A DNA stretch of 64,000 bases from Polyangiaceae bacterium (lineage in GTDB: Bacteria > Myxococcota_A > Polyangia > Polyangiales > Polyangiaceae), in contig JACKEB010000011.1 of NCBI GenBank assembly GCA_020633205.1, positions 620,001-684,000 of the forward strand. Reading direction: 5' to 3'. Within the stretch, counting starts at the first letter, position 1. The number at the start of each line of letters is the position of its first letter. The translations under genes and the position numbers were made by a program. The notes under the pieces are model-generated. The model saw nothing but the letters and a program-made list of their open reading frames with translations, was not told where the DNA came from and ran no database searches. This document shows, piece by piece, positions 54,726 through 63,305 of the stretch.

Positions 54726-56075
54726 TCAAAGTTCGCGGCGCGGAGGAAACACGGCGTTGGCCATCAACAGGCCACCGACCAGCGTCGCAGCCACCAAGAA
54801 CATCCGGAAGACACCTTCCGTCCCGGTCAAAACATCTCGCTCCAAGAAGGAGCTCAGGCTGCGGAAACCAATCGAGCCAGGCACCAACAGCATGATGCCC
54901 GGAACCAACGTGATGCTCGCCGGGCGCTTTTTCAGGCGGGCAATCCAGTTGGAGATCGCTGCCACGACGAACGCACCAACGAACGCGCCGAGCTCTGGGC
55001 CCAACAGATGTGCACCGGCGCGTGCTCCCATGAAGCCGAGCACACTGGTCAACGCGATCAGCGGGATGTCCCGGCGCCGCGCGCGGAACAGCACTGCGAA
55101 AGCAAAGGGCGCGAGCACCAACGCCGTGAGCTCAGCGAAGCCCGGCAACGGTGCACTTGTGAACGTCGGAGGTGTCGACCCGAGCAGGCGATGCACCAGC
55201 TCGCGCCCTAGCCCCACGCCCAGGCCCATCTGCAAGAACGTCACCGCCGCGGCGGCGAAGCGCGCGGTGCCGCTCATCAAATGCGCCGTTGCGAGCTCAC
55301 TCATGGCGACCGTGAGCGTCAGCCCGGGCACCAGCACGATCAGCGCACTCACGGTGATCACGCTCGGGCTGACGGCCATGTGATTGCCGAGGGCGAGCGC
55401 GACGGCTGCTGCCAAGCAGCTCGCCAGTGCCGGGTAGATGCGTCGGGTTGCCGTGCCTCGATCCATCCACAGGGTGAGCGCGCCGAGCCCAAGCCCCAGG
55501 ATCGCAGACACCAAGACATCCAGCACGTTGCCGCGGAAGAAGGCCGCGGCGCTGGCTGAACTCACCCCGAAGGCGACAGGAGCGAGCCAATCGGGGTACG
55601 GATGCGGTGCGTTCGCGACCTCGTCCAGACGCTCAAATCCTTGCCGCAAGGAAATGGTGCCGTGGCCGATCGAGTCGATCAGCGCGTCGAGCTCAACCAG
55701 CTTGCTCAGGTTCACTTCGCCCGGGTCCACGCGCACCATATGGGTCTGGGCTACGCGGTCGTCTCCAAGCGCGATGAACAGCGACGTTGGCGTGGAGAAG
55801 AGCTGCGCGCGCAAGCCAAGACGCGCCGCACAGCCACCGAGCGCTTCTTCCAGGCGCAAAGCGCTCGTGCCCTGGGCGTGCAACACGCGACCGAGGCGCA
55901 TCAAGAATGCGCTCGCGTCTTGCAGGTAGGCGATGTCGGCGTCGGTCAGGGTGCCGGTCGGCAGCGAGTTCTTGAGCTCGCTCGACAGCTCCGAGAGGTC
56001 GAGCTGGCTGGGTAGTTGAAGACCGATGCTTGGACGGGACGTGGGGGCGATCGAGTGCCGAGAGGAGTCAGTCAT
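54726..56075 (-). CDS. ThrE-like threonine/serine exporter family protein
   Basis: 449 residues from ATG 56075. The N-terminal soluble part has the ThrE-family hydrophilic domain (LRLEEALGGCAARLGLRAQL), and the rest has about ten membrane helices with VPGLTLTVAMSELATAHLMS and VPGIMLLVPGSIGFRS, the pattern of the threonine/serine exporter family. It exports small amino acids. The ATG overlaps the end of the upstream histidine kinase gene by 8 bases, so the two are translationally coupled. Confidence 0.85.
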   Translation of the reverse strand: MTDSSRHSIAPTSRPSIGLQLPSQLDLSELSSELKNSLPTGTLTDADIAYLQDASAFLMRLGRVLHAQGTSALRLEEALGGCAARLGLRAQLFSTPTSLFIALGDDRVAQTHMVRVDPGEVNLSKLVELDALIDSIGHGTISLRQGFERLDEVANAPHPYPDWLAPVAFGVSSASAAAFFRGNVLDVLVSAILGLGLGALTLWMDRGTATRRIYPALASCLAAAVALALGNHMAVSPSVITVSALIVLVPGLTLTVAMSELATAHLMSGTARFAAAAVTFLQMGLGVGLGRELVHRLLGSTPPTFTSAPLPGFAELTALVLAPFAFAVLFRARRRDIPLIALTSVLGFMGARAGAHLLGPELGAFVGAFVVAAISNWIARLKKRPASITLVPGIMLLVPGSIGFRSLSSFLERDVLTGTEGVFRMFLVAATLVGGLLMANAVFPPRREL

Positions 56076-57522
56076 TGGCGAGAGCGGGCAGCTCCACGAC
56101 GAAGCGCGCACCGCCCTCGTAGCTCGGGTCGAGGTCGATGGTGCCGCCTGCGGCTTCCACCAATCCGCGGCACACCGAGAGGCCAAGACCGGTGCCTTTG
56201 CCCACCTCCTTGGTGGTGACAAATGGCTCGAACAGTTGGTCCCGCACCGCCGGTGACACGCCTGGTCCGTCGTCTTCGACGCTCAGGCAGACGCCTTCGG
56301 GTTTGGGTTCGGCGCGCACTACCACGCGACCTCCAGGTCCGCACGCGTCCGCAGCGTTCAGCACCAAGTTGAGCAAAACCTGCACCAGCTGTTCTCGGCT
56401 CAGGCGCACCAACGGCAACTCGGGGAAGACGTCGACTTCGAGGGAGATGTCCCGCAGCGCCTTCTGGGGCGTGACCAGGGTCACGGTGTCGTAGATCGCC
56501 GTCTCTACGTCACCCCCGTCAGGGTTCGCTTGTTGGCTCGGTCGCGCGAACTGCAAGAGGTCGCGCAGGATGTTGTGGATGCGCTCCGTCTCTTTACGCA
56601 TCCGCAGCAAGAAGTCCTTCTGCTCGGCTTCATCCAGGCCGCCTTCGATCAACAGGTCCTCGAGCCCGATCAGCGCCGCGATCGGGTTCCCGATTTCATG
56701 AGCTAGCCCAGCAGCGAGCCGCCCGACGCTCGCTAGGCGCTCCGAACGCACCAGGCTCGCCTGAGTCGCTTCGAGCTCGCGGGTGGCGCGTTCGACCTCG
56801 TCGACCTTCTTGCGCAGCGCCTCCTCTTCGGCGATCAGGTGCTCCGTCATTTGCCTCAAGGAAACTCCGAGCTCCGTCAGTTCGCGAGCGCCGGAGCGCG
56901 GCAGCTCGAGCTTGCGCGCGCCCTGGGCGACGCGACTGGCGGCGCGCCCGAGGCTGTCGAGTGGCCGGACGATCCAGCGGGTCAGCACGAAATAGCTGAG
57001 CAGGAGCAGGGCGAAGGCGATGACTGAGGTGTAGAGCGCGAACAGGCGCAAGAGCGGCGCGACCCGCGCGGCGTCATCGTCCGTGCGCAACACCGCGGCC
57101 ACGGCGCCATGGGAATCTGGCACGACGACTGCGATGCCTGGCCCGTAGTTCGTTCGCGCCGGGAATACGCGCTCACTACCAGGATCGACGCTCTGGGGTA
57201 GCTCGTCGACGGCCACGGGCTCGCCGACACGCGCCACGGCTTTTCCCTGAGGATCATAGACTCCGATCGCCTCGAGCCCACTGGCGCCGATCTCGGAGTG
57301 CAGGAGCTCCATCAGCTCCGCGTGCGTCCGGCGCTCTCGAGCTTCAGAGACGTGTCCAGCGACCGCTCGTCCCAGGGAGCGAGCGCTAGCGTAGCGCACC
57401 TCCTGCAATGTCACGCGGGTGTACGTCGACACCGCGAAGTACAGCGGCAGAAGCCCGAGCAGCAGCAGGCCACCCAGCAGCAACAAGAGCTGCAATCGAA
57501 GCCCGGGCTTCACGTCATGCAT
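56068..57522 (-). CDS. Membrane sensor histidine kinase (NtrB/ZraS-like)
   Basis: 484 residues from ATG 57522. Two membrane helices frame a periplasmic sensor domain (about residues 30-160), then a HAMP-like segment, HisKA with LAAGLAHEIGNPIAAL containing the phosphoacceptor His, and HATPase motifs NLVLNAADAC, VEDDGPGVSP and GTGLGLSVC. No response-regulator gene is adjacent, so the partner is an orphan. The overlap with the ThrE-like gene suggests it senses or regulates export-related conditions (inference). Confidence 0.93.
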   Translation of the reverse strand: MHDVKPGLRLQLLLLLGGLLLLGLLPLYFAVSTYTRVTLQEVRYASARSLGRAVAGHVSEARERRTHAELMELLHSEIGASGLEAIGVYDPQGKAVARVGEPVAVDELPQSVDPGSERVFPARTNYGPGIAVVVPDSHGAVAAVLRTDDDAARVAPLLRLFALYTSVIAFALLLLSYFVLTRWIVRPLDSLGRAASRVAQGARKLELPRSGARELTELGVSLRQMTEHLIAEEEALRKKVDEVERATRELEATQASLVRSERLASVGRLAAGLAHEIGNPIAALIGLEDLLIEGGLDEAEQKDFLLRMRKETERIHNILRDLLQFARPSQQANPDGGDVETAIYDTVTLVTPQKALRDISLEVDVFPELPLVRLSREQLVQVLLNLVLNAADACGPGGRVVVRAEPKPEGVCLSVEDDGPGVSPAVRDQLFEPFVTTKEVGKGTGLGLSVCRGLVEAAGGTIDLDPSYEGGARFVVELPALAND

Positions 57523-57559
57523 TCTGCGGCAGGCGCGCCGCGGGCGCTAGATACAGCAA

Positions 57560-57596
57560 GGGCCGCGGCCCGTGATGCATCACGGAAACGCGGCCC
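57560..57596 (-). terminator. Nested palindromic hairpin between kinase and downstream membrane gene
   Basis: Outer arms GGGCCGCG (57560-57567) and CGCGGCCC (57589-57596) enclose the perfect 16-base palindrome CCGTGATGCATCACGG (57570-57585). It lies 21 bases past the stop of the gene at 57618 and 37 bases upstream of the kinase start. It could terminate transcription of that gene. Confidence 0.65.
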
Positions 57597-57617
57597 AAGA
57601 ATCTGTGAGAGCGCCAA

Positions 57618-58145
57618 TCAGCTCTTGAAGGAGCGCTTGACCTCTTCGTTCATGAGCATCACGAGCATCCAGATGCCAAACGGCAGTCCAAGCAAGCAGC
57701 ACGGTGAGATACACGGCACCATCGCGACCACGGTCGCGCCGACCGAAAGGCCCCAGCTCTCACCCTTGCGCGCCTTGGTCATCCCGAAGATGACGAACGC
57801 ACCGATGGCGAGACCGATCACGCCGAACACCATGCCGAGGACGCCGGACATCAGGCTCTGCATGCCCTGGTCGCCACCGCTCATCGCTCCCATGCCAGCG
57901 CCCAGCAGGTTCATCACGAGCGACAGGAGCTGATAGGCGATGCCCAGGCCCATCGAGACCATGATGAAGATGGCGGGGAGGTTCACCTTCTCCAGCGCAG
58001 GGCCGCCGCCACCTCCGCCGGGAGGCGGACCATACGCACCGGGAGGGCCGTAAGGATTGCCGCCAGGAGGGCCGCCAGGAGCACCGAAGCCGCCACCAGG
58101 CGGGGGACCATAGGGAGGGGGATTGCCGTACGGATTATTCTGCAT
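57618..58145 (-). CDS. Pro/Gly-rich N-terminus plus multi-pass membrane protein
   Basis: 175 residues from ATG 58145; the frame opens 15 codons upstream. About 60 residues of Pro/Gly/Tyr-rich sequence (PYGNPPPYGPPPGGG) precede three membrane helices with a Cys-Cys pair (CISPCCLLGLPFG). Similar myxobacterial proteins are abundant and unassigned. It is convergent with nothing nearby and followed by a hairpin. Confidence 0.75.
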   Translation of the reverse strand: MQNNPYGNPPPYGPPPGGGFGAPGGPPGGNPYGPPGAYGPPPGGGGGGPALEKVNLPAIFIMVSMGLGIAYQLLSLVMNLLGAGMGAMSGGDQGMQSLMSGVLGMVFGVIGLAIGAFVIFGMTKARKGESWGLSVGATVVAMVPCISPCCLLGLPFGIWMLVMLMNEEVKRSFKS

Positions 58146-58315
58146 TGAGCCTCGAAGGCCGAGGCTATCCGACCCATGGCGGTTCGCCAACAGCGAACCG
58201 GCTTAGATAAGTTGCGTGTCCACGAGATGTCGAACGCTCGTCGACCCGATCACGCGCTGTCGCCACAGCGCCGAGCGTGATTCCGCACACCGAGCACGCG
58301 GAGCCGCGTTGTACG

Positions 58316-58750
58316 TCAGAGGCCGAGCACTTCTGCGCGCGCCTCGAGGCAGGCGCGCGATCCCACACGAAATTGCCTGCATACGCTCGGTCGATCGCGG
58401 TGCATCGCACACCCCACGCGCTCTCCCAGCTCGCCTTCCAGGGCCACACAGCGCACGCCCGGAGCGCGGCGAAATGGAAGTTCGTGCATCCCGTGGGTTT
58501 GGGGGGGAGGCGCGTCGTGCGAGTCGCCATCCACGACCGTGGACAACTCATCGTCCACCACCAGCAGCGCAAAGTGCCGTGGGAGGCGACGTCGCTCGTC
58601 AGGGGGGACGTGCACGTAGGTCGTCCAGTCCCCGCGGGGAGCGCAGCATGCCCCGCAGCGAGTGCAGTCGAGCTCGAAGCTGGTCAGTGACACGACGCCG
58701 CCTAGCTTAATGCTGCCGGCGGCGCTTTTGTCCTTGCGAACGGGCAGCAC
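58316..58750 (-). CDS. YkgJ-type cysteine-cluster protein
   Basis: 144 residues from GTG 58750, or 125 residues from GTG 58693. The Cys cluster is CTRCGACC with further Cys at VRCVALEG, GCAMH and VCRQF, and RPSVCRQF fits the YkgJ/FliB-like metal-binding family. Such proteins bind iron-sulfur or zinc. Function is unknown. Its start region lies just outside the palindromic operators of the divergent tetR gene, so it may be regulated with it. Confidence 0.78.
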   Translation of the reverse strand: MLPVRKDKSAAGSIKLGGVVSLTSFELDCTRCGACCAPRGDWTTYVHVPPDERRRLPRHFALLVVDDELSTVVDGDSHDAPPPQTHGMHELPFRRAPGVRCVALEGELGERVGCAMHRDRPSVCRQFRVGSRACLEARAEVLGL

Positions 58751-58761
58751 CGGACTAGAAA

Positions 58762-58791
58762 TTGAGCATGCTCAAAATTGAGCGCGCTCAA
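58762..58791. promoter_or_regulatory. Two tandem perfect palindromes upstream of tetR
   Basis: TTGAGCATGCTCAA (58762-58775) and TTGAGCGCGCTCAA (58778-58791), 16 bases apart and five bases before the ATG at 58797. The two palindromes share TTGAGC/GCTCAA arms and differ only in the central AT or GC. They are the expected autoregulatory sites of the TetR protein encoded next. Confidence 0.85.
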
Positions 58792-58796
58792 GATTG

Positions 58797-59417
58797 ATGA
58801 AAACGGCAGAAAAAGCGCCCTCCCTGCGGGAACAGAAGAAGCAAGCAAAGCTCGCCGCTATCGAGGAGGCGGCGCGCAGCTTGTTTCGTAGCCAGGGCTA
58901 CGCGGGCACCACCACCCGCGAGATAGCCGAGCGCGCGCGCATCGGCGTGGGCACCCTGTTCGTCTACTTTCCCGAGAAGACGGACCTGTTGTTCTACGTC
59001 TTTTCCCAGGAGCTAGAGCGGGTCGCGAGTCGTGCCCTAGACAGTATCCCCGAGGAACTGGAGCTGGTGGACGCCTTGCTCCACGTGTTCCGGCAGATCT
59101 TCGCCTTCTATGATGAAGATCACGAACTCTCGCGCACGTTCCTCAAGGAGTACCAGTTCGGTACCGGGCGCGTGCGGGACGACTTCAACGAAGTGACCTT
59201 CGGTATCGTCGCGCGCATGGGCGCGCTGGTGCGCGATGCACGGGCGCGAGGCGCGTCGCTCCGGCCGCTGGACGACTTCCAAGCTGGCTATCAGTTCTTT
59301 GCGCTGTACGCCTTTGCCCTCCAGCTCTGGCTCGGCCGAGCGATGCCGGATCGTGAGACTGCGCTGTTGCAGCTGCGCCTCAGTCTCGACCTCGCAGTGG
59401 ACGGCATGCGCGCCTGA
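58797..59417 (+). CDS. TetR/AcrR family transcriptional regulator
   Basis: 206 residues from ATG 58797; the codon before it (TTG 58794) could also start. The N-terminal TetR helix-turn-helix reads AIEEAARSLFRSQGYAGTTT followed by REIAERARIGVGTLFVYFP. The C-terminal ligand domain is helical. It probably represses itself through the twin palindromes upstream and may control the divergent YkgJ-type gene and the downstream UbiB-like kinase gene. Ligand not visible. Confidence 0.93.
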   Translation: MKTAEKAPSLREQKKQAKLAAIEEAARSLFRSQGYAGTTTREIAERARIGVGTLFVYFPEKTDLLFYVFSQELERVASRALDSIPEELELVDALLHVFRQIFAFYDEDHELSRTFLKEYQFGTGRVRDDFNEVTFGIVARMGALVRDARARGASLRPLDDFQAGYQFFALYAFALQLWLGRAMPDRETALLQLRLSLDLAVDGMRA

Positions 59418-59469
59418 GTTTTCGATTGCTGCTCGGCGCTCCCGAGCTGTCTTCAAAAAGGAGTAGCCT

Positions 59470-60771
59470 GTGAAAGAGGTAAAAATCGACGCACTGGCCC
59501 GCGGTTTCAAAGACCGCACCCTGGTGACCGCGCGCATGGCCTCGAAGCTCGGCGTCCGCTACGTGAAGCGGAGCCTGGGGGCCGGAGGGCCCGCGGCGGC
59601 GACGCCAAAGCAGCTCGAGGTAGCGCGCAAGCTGGTGCGGGATATGAGCTCGATGAAGGGCCTGATCATGAAGTTTGGGCAGATGGCGAGCTACATGCCA
59701 GGCGCGCTGCCTCCTGACGCACAGCGTATCCTTGCGGAACTTCAAGCTGAGAGCACGGCGCTGAAGTTCGAACGGGTCAAGGAGCTGGTCGAGACAGAGT
59801 TCGGTTGCGCTTTGGACGAAGCGTTCGATGACTTTGAGCGAGAGCCGTTTGCCGCAGCCTCCATCGGGCAAGTGCACCGGGCCTCGCACGCTGGGCAAGC
59901 CGTCGCCGTGAAGGTGCAGTACCCGGAGATCGAAGAGGCGCTGAAGAGCGATCTGAAGACGGTCGGCTTCGCGACGACGCTCTCCACCTTGGGCATGCCG
60001 ATCGACGGGAGGGCGCTGCTGAGCGAGCTCGCCGAGCGGCTGATGGAGGAGTGTGACTACCAGAACGAGGCGGAAAACCAGCGCTTCTTTTCGCGCTTGC
60101 TCGCGGGTTACACCAATGTGCACGTGCCGGAAGTGGTCGCGGAACGCACCACCACGCGCGTGCTGACCACCCACCTGGTCGACGGGCAACGCTTCTATCC
60201 CTTTTGCGACAGCGCTCCTCAGGAGCTGAAAGATCGCGCCGCAGAGGCGATCTTCCGCGTGTCCTTCGATTGCATCTTTCGGCACGCGACCTATAACGCC
60301 GACCCTCATCCAGGGAACTACCTGTTCGGGTCAGATGGGCAGGTGACGTTCCTGGACTACGGCTGCGTTCGCCGCTTCGATCCGCACATGATTGCCGCGT
60401 GGAAGCGAGTGGCGCTGAGCGTGTTGGACGACCGGCGAGCGGACTTCGAGCGTTACTTTCCCGACCTTGGGATGGTGCCCAAGCCGAAGCGCTTCGACTG
60501 GGATCACCAGTGGGCGGTCATGCGCTACCTCTACACCCCGTTCATGCAGCGCGCGCCCCACTTCACCTACACTCACGAGTACGTGCAGCAGAGCTACGCG
60601 CTCTTGTTGTTCGACAACCCGAACAAGCTGAAGACCGCGATGCCTCCCGAGTGGTTGTTTCTCAATCGACTGCAGTGGGGGCTCAACTCCGTGCTCGCGT
60701 ATCTGGATGCTACTGGCCCTTGGCCTGACATCTGGCGCGCGGCGGTCGAGTCGCCCACGCCCGGCGCCTGA
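59470..60771 (+). CDS. ABC1/UbiB family protein kinase-like (AarF domain)
   Basis: 433 residues from GTG 59470 with AAGGAG upstream. Family motifs MKFGQMASYMPGALP, AAASIGQVHRA, VAVKVQYPEI, ATYNADPHPGNYLF and TFLDYGCVRRFD are present. UbiB-like ATPases support quinone synthesis or lipid homeostasis, here without a neighbouring quinone gene. It follows tetR by 52 bases on the same strand and may be its target. Confidence 0.93.
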   Translation: MKEVKIDALARGFKDRTLVTARMASKLGVRYVKRSLGAGGPAAATPKQLEVARKLVRDMSSMKGLIMKFGQMASYMPGALPPDAQRILAELQAESTALKFERVKELVETEFGCALDEAFDDFEREPFAAASIGQVHRASHAGQAVAVKVQYPEIEEALKSDLKTVGFATTLSTLGMPIDGRALLSELAERLMEECDYQNEAENQRFFSRLLAGYTNVHVPEVVAERTTTRVLTTHLVDGQRFYPFCDSAPQELKDRAAEAIFRVSFDCIFRHATYNADPHPGNYLFGSDGQVTFLDYGCVRRFDPHMIAAWKRVALSVLDDRRADFERYFPDLGMVPKPKRFDWDHQWAVMRYLYTPFMQRAPHFTYTHEYVQQSYALLLFDNPNKLKTAMPPEWLFLNRLQWGLNSVLAYLDATGPWPDIWRAAVESPTPGA

Positions 60772-60830
60772 GCTTCGCGCTCGTTCGTAGCTAGCGCCAC
60801 AGCAGCACCACCACGTGCTATCTACGCGCG

Positions 60831-61709
60831 GTGACTGCTGCCGACCGCCAGAGCCGAGGAGTGCTGGCGGTGTTGTTGGCCGCCACGGGTTTCAGTTGGG
60901 GCTTCGTGCTTGCCAAAGCCATCGGCATGCCAGCGCCCACCATCGCGGCCTGGCGCATGGCGCTCGGGGGCAGTGCTCTTGCTCTGGTGGCGCTGGGTCG
61001 CCGCATCCCATGGCCGAAGCAATGGACTGGCGTGTTGCTCGCCGGGCTGTGCTTCGGTTTTCACCAGCTGCTCTACATCAGCGCGACCCAGCGCACGAAC
61101 ATCGCCATCGTTGCCTTGGTGTCTGCGCTGCAGCCCGTCGTCGTCGCGGCGGTGTCTCGACGCGCAGTGGGGGAGGTCGTGCCGCGCAAGGTGCTGGGCT
61201 TCAGCGTGCTGGCCGTGCTCGGTGTCACGGTCGTGGTGCTGAGCAGCCTCAAGTCTCAAGAGCATGACTACTTTGGCGACTTGCTGTCGCTCCTCAATCT
61301 ATTCGCGGTGAGCGCATACTTGCTGTTTGGCAAGCGCGCGCGCCTCGAGGGCGCTCACACGCTCACACTGACCGCTTCGGTGTTCTTCATCGGGTTCTGC
61401 ATTGCGCTGCCGTTCGCCTTGAGCGCGCCGGTGTCTGCGCCGGGAGCGTCCAAGCAGTGGCTGCTCTTGGCGATCCTCGCGTTTGGTCCTGGCAACGGCC
61501 ACTTGCTCGTCAACTGGGCGCACGGTCGGGTGAGCGCGGCGCTTGTGGCCATCGTGCTCACCGCGGTGCCGCTCCTGGCGAGCGTGTGGGCTGCGCTGGT
61601 GCTCGGGGAGAGCTACGGCGCAGGTCACGTCGTCGGGAGCTTGGTGGTGGTCCTGGCGGTAGAAGGCGCGCGCCGTGCGGAAGCGAGCGCCGCGCGGCTC
61701 GCGCAATGA
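60831..61709 (+). CDS. EamA/DMT family transporter
   Basis: 292 residues from a GTG at 60831. Ten hydrophobic segments and two EamA repeats: GFSWGFVLAKAIGMPAPTIA and LLNLFAVSAYLLFGKRARLE; the second ends AVPLLASVWAALVLGESYG. DMT transporters export or import small metabolites; the substrate is not predictable. The stop abuts the convergent peptidase stop at 61710 with no gap. Confidence 0.9.
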   Translation: MTAADRQSRGVLAVLLAATGFSWGFVLAKAIGMPAPTIAAWRMALGGSALALVALGRRIPWPKQWTGVLLAGLCFGFHQLLYISATQRTNIAIVALVSALQPVVVAAVSRRAVGEVVPRKVLGFSVLAVLGVTVVVLSSLKSQEHDYFGDLLSLLNLFAVSAYLLFGKRARLEGAHTLTLTASVFFIGFCIALPFALSAPVSAPGASKQWLLLAILAFGPGNGHLLVNWAHGRVSAALVAIVLTAVPLLASVWAALVLGESYGAGHVVGSLVVVLAVEGARRAEASAARLAQ

Positions 61710-63305
61710 CTAGCGCTCGGCTCGTTGGCTCTTGTCAGCGTCGGGGCCCCGCGTGAGGCGCTCGCGTAGGTCCGCGAGCTTGGACTTGCGGAGGCTCAGG
61801 TGCTTTGAGTCGCCGTGCACGCCAAGCTGGTCCAGCAGCGGCTGGTAGTCGAAGAAGCTGGCTGAGGCGAGCGCGGGCTCAGCGAGTGACCACAGGGAGA
61901 CCTTGAGTTCCTTTTCCACGCGGCGAATCAACTCTTCGGCGGTGTAGAGTTCGGCTTTCTCGCGGCCGTATCTCCCAAGCGCCTGCATCACCTCGTCCAG
62001 GCTCTTGCCCGCCTTGGCGAGCTCCAGCTCCCAGCTGAGGGCGATCGCCGCGCCAGACCAGTAGACCCGCCAGTAGCTGCGATGCTCGTGCATCAGCTCG
62101 CTCTCCCGCTGGAGCGGCAGCTCGCCGGCCACGCGGCTCCCGCGCTCGAAGCCATCGACCAGCTCCCACCACACTTGTTTGTCGTTGAGCGCGCCGGCGC
62201 GGCCCCGCAGGATCGCGGTGTAGTAGGTGGTGACGCCCTCGCTGAACCACGCATCCTCCATGCGAACGTAAGGCATCAACAGGTGGAACAGCTCGTGGGT
62301 CGCGGCCCAGTCCTCACCGATGCTGCCTTCGGTTGCGCTGCGCGCGGCCCAGATCAGGCTCGAGCGACCGCCGCCGTGGAACGCGAAGCCGAAGGAATCC
62401 CCGCGGCTAGGCTCCGGCGCCAAGACCACGAGCGCTGCCAAGGGTGGATCCCCGCGGAATGGAATGCTGGCCGCTTTTGCCGACGCGGTGAGCCAAGCCA
62501 AATAAGGCGCTGGCGCTTCGTCACCCAGGCTCGCTACCTCGAGGTCGAACTCCCCTGCTCGGAGCCGCTGGGTCTGCAGGCTGCCAACGGCGCCGACGGA
62601 CTTCCAGCGGTGAGCATCGAGCGGAACCAAGTAGTGTCCGTCCCGCTGCTGCCAGGGAAAGCTCGCAGTGGTTCCGGGAGGCAATGAGAAGCTGAGCGGG
62701 AGCTCTGTGACTTGCTCCGCGTGCCAGAGCCAGTAGTCGGCGCAGAGCAGCCAGTCCTCGCCGTACTGCCGGGTACGGTTCGGGGCACCGATGCCGCGCA
62801 GCTTGTCTAGCGCGATGCTGTAGTCGACGCAGTCTCCCTTGCCGAGTCCGTCAGGTAAGGCGAAGCCGCTACCATCGCGTTCGAGGCCCGAGACCTTTCC
62901 GGCGTGGGAGAGCTGCATGCTCTCCACTAGTCGCTCCGGGGCCGCGTCGTGAGGCAGCATGTGCCGTCCCGGCGCTGCGCTGAAGCACAAACGTACGTCG
63001 ATCGATGATTGCCTCAGGGAAACGAAGTAGCCCGGCTCTGCGCTGACGGCGGCTCGAGGAACCTGCGTGGCGCTGGCTGCGACGGTGCTGGGCGCAGCCT
63101 GGGGAGGCGCGGCGCGATCGCAGCTGACCTCACCCCCAAGAATCGCGAAGGCGAGCAGGGCCTCAAGGCATCGCGAGCAAGAACTCCTTGGAGCCCCAAG
63201 TCTCGCCTTTGATCCCTGGTTGTGCGTCGTTGCCACCTTGTCCGCCTGGGCCGCCGTTGCCCGACGTGCCGCGATCGATGATGACACCGTCGCCTTCGGT
63301 GACAA
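61710..63305 (-). CDS. M61-like (glycyl aminopeptidase fold) metallopeptidase, exported
   Basis: 531 residues from a TTG at 63305, but this start overlaps the upstream gene by 143 bases and the hydrophobic signal (LEALLAFAILGGEVSC) only appears near residue 47. The true start is probably near 63165. The zinc motif is THELFHLLMPYVRMEDAW followed by FSEGVTTYYT, HExxH with a downstream Glu, of the M61/gluzincin type. A lipobox-like EVSC suggests lipidation. Known for the family: aminopeptidase acting on Gly/Ala; activity of this protein not shown. Confidence 0.8.
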   Translation of the reverse strand: MSPKATVSSSIAARRATAAQADKVATTHNQGSKARLGAPRSSCSRCLEALLAFAILGGEVSCDRAAPPQAAPSTVAASATQVPRAAVSAEPGYFVSLRQSSIDVRLCFSAAPGRHMLPHDAAPERLVESMQLSHAGKVSGLERDGSGFALPDGLGKGDCVDYSIALDKLRGIGAPNRTRQYGEDWLLCADYWLWHAEQVTELPLSFSLPPGTTASFPWQQRDGHYLVPLDAHRWKSVGAVGSLQTQRLRAGEFDLEVASLGDEAPAPYLAWLTASAKAASIPFRGDPPLAALVVLAPEPSRGDSFGFAFHGGGRSSLIWAARSATEGSIGEDWAATHELFHLLMPYVRMEDAWFSEGVTTYYTAILRGRAGALNDKQVWWELVDGFERGSRVAGELPLQRESELMHEHRSYWRVYWSGAAIALSWELELAKAGKSLDEVMQALGRYGREKAELYTAEELIRRVEKELKVSLWSLAEPALASASFFDYQPLLDQLGVHGDSKHLSLRKSKLADLRERLTRGPDADKSQRAER

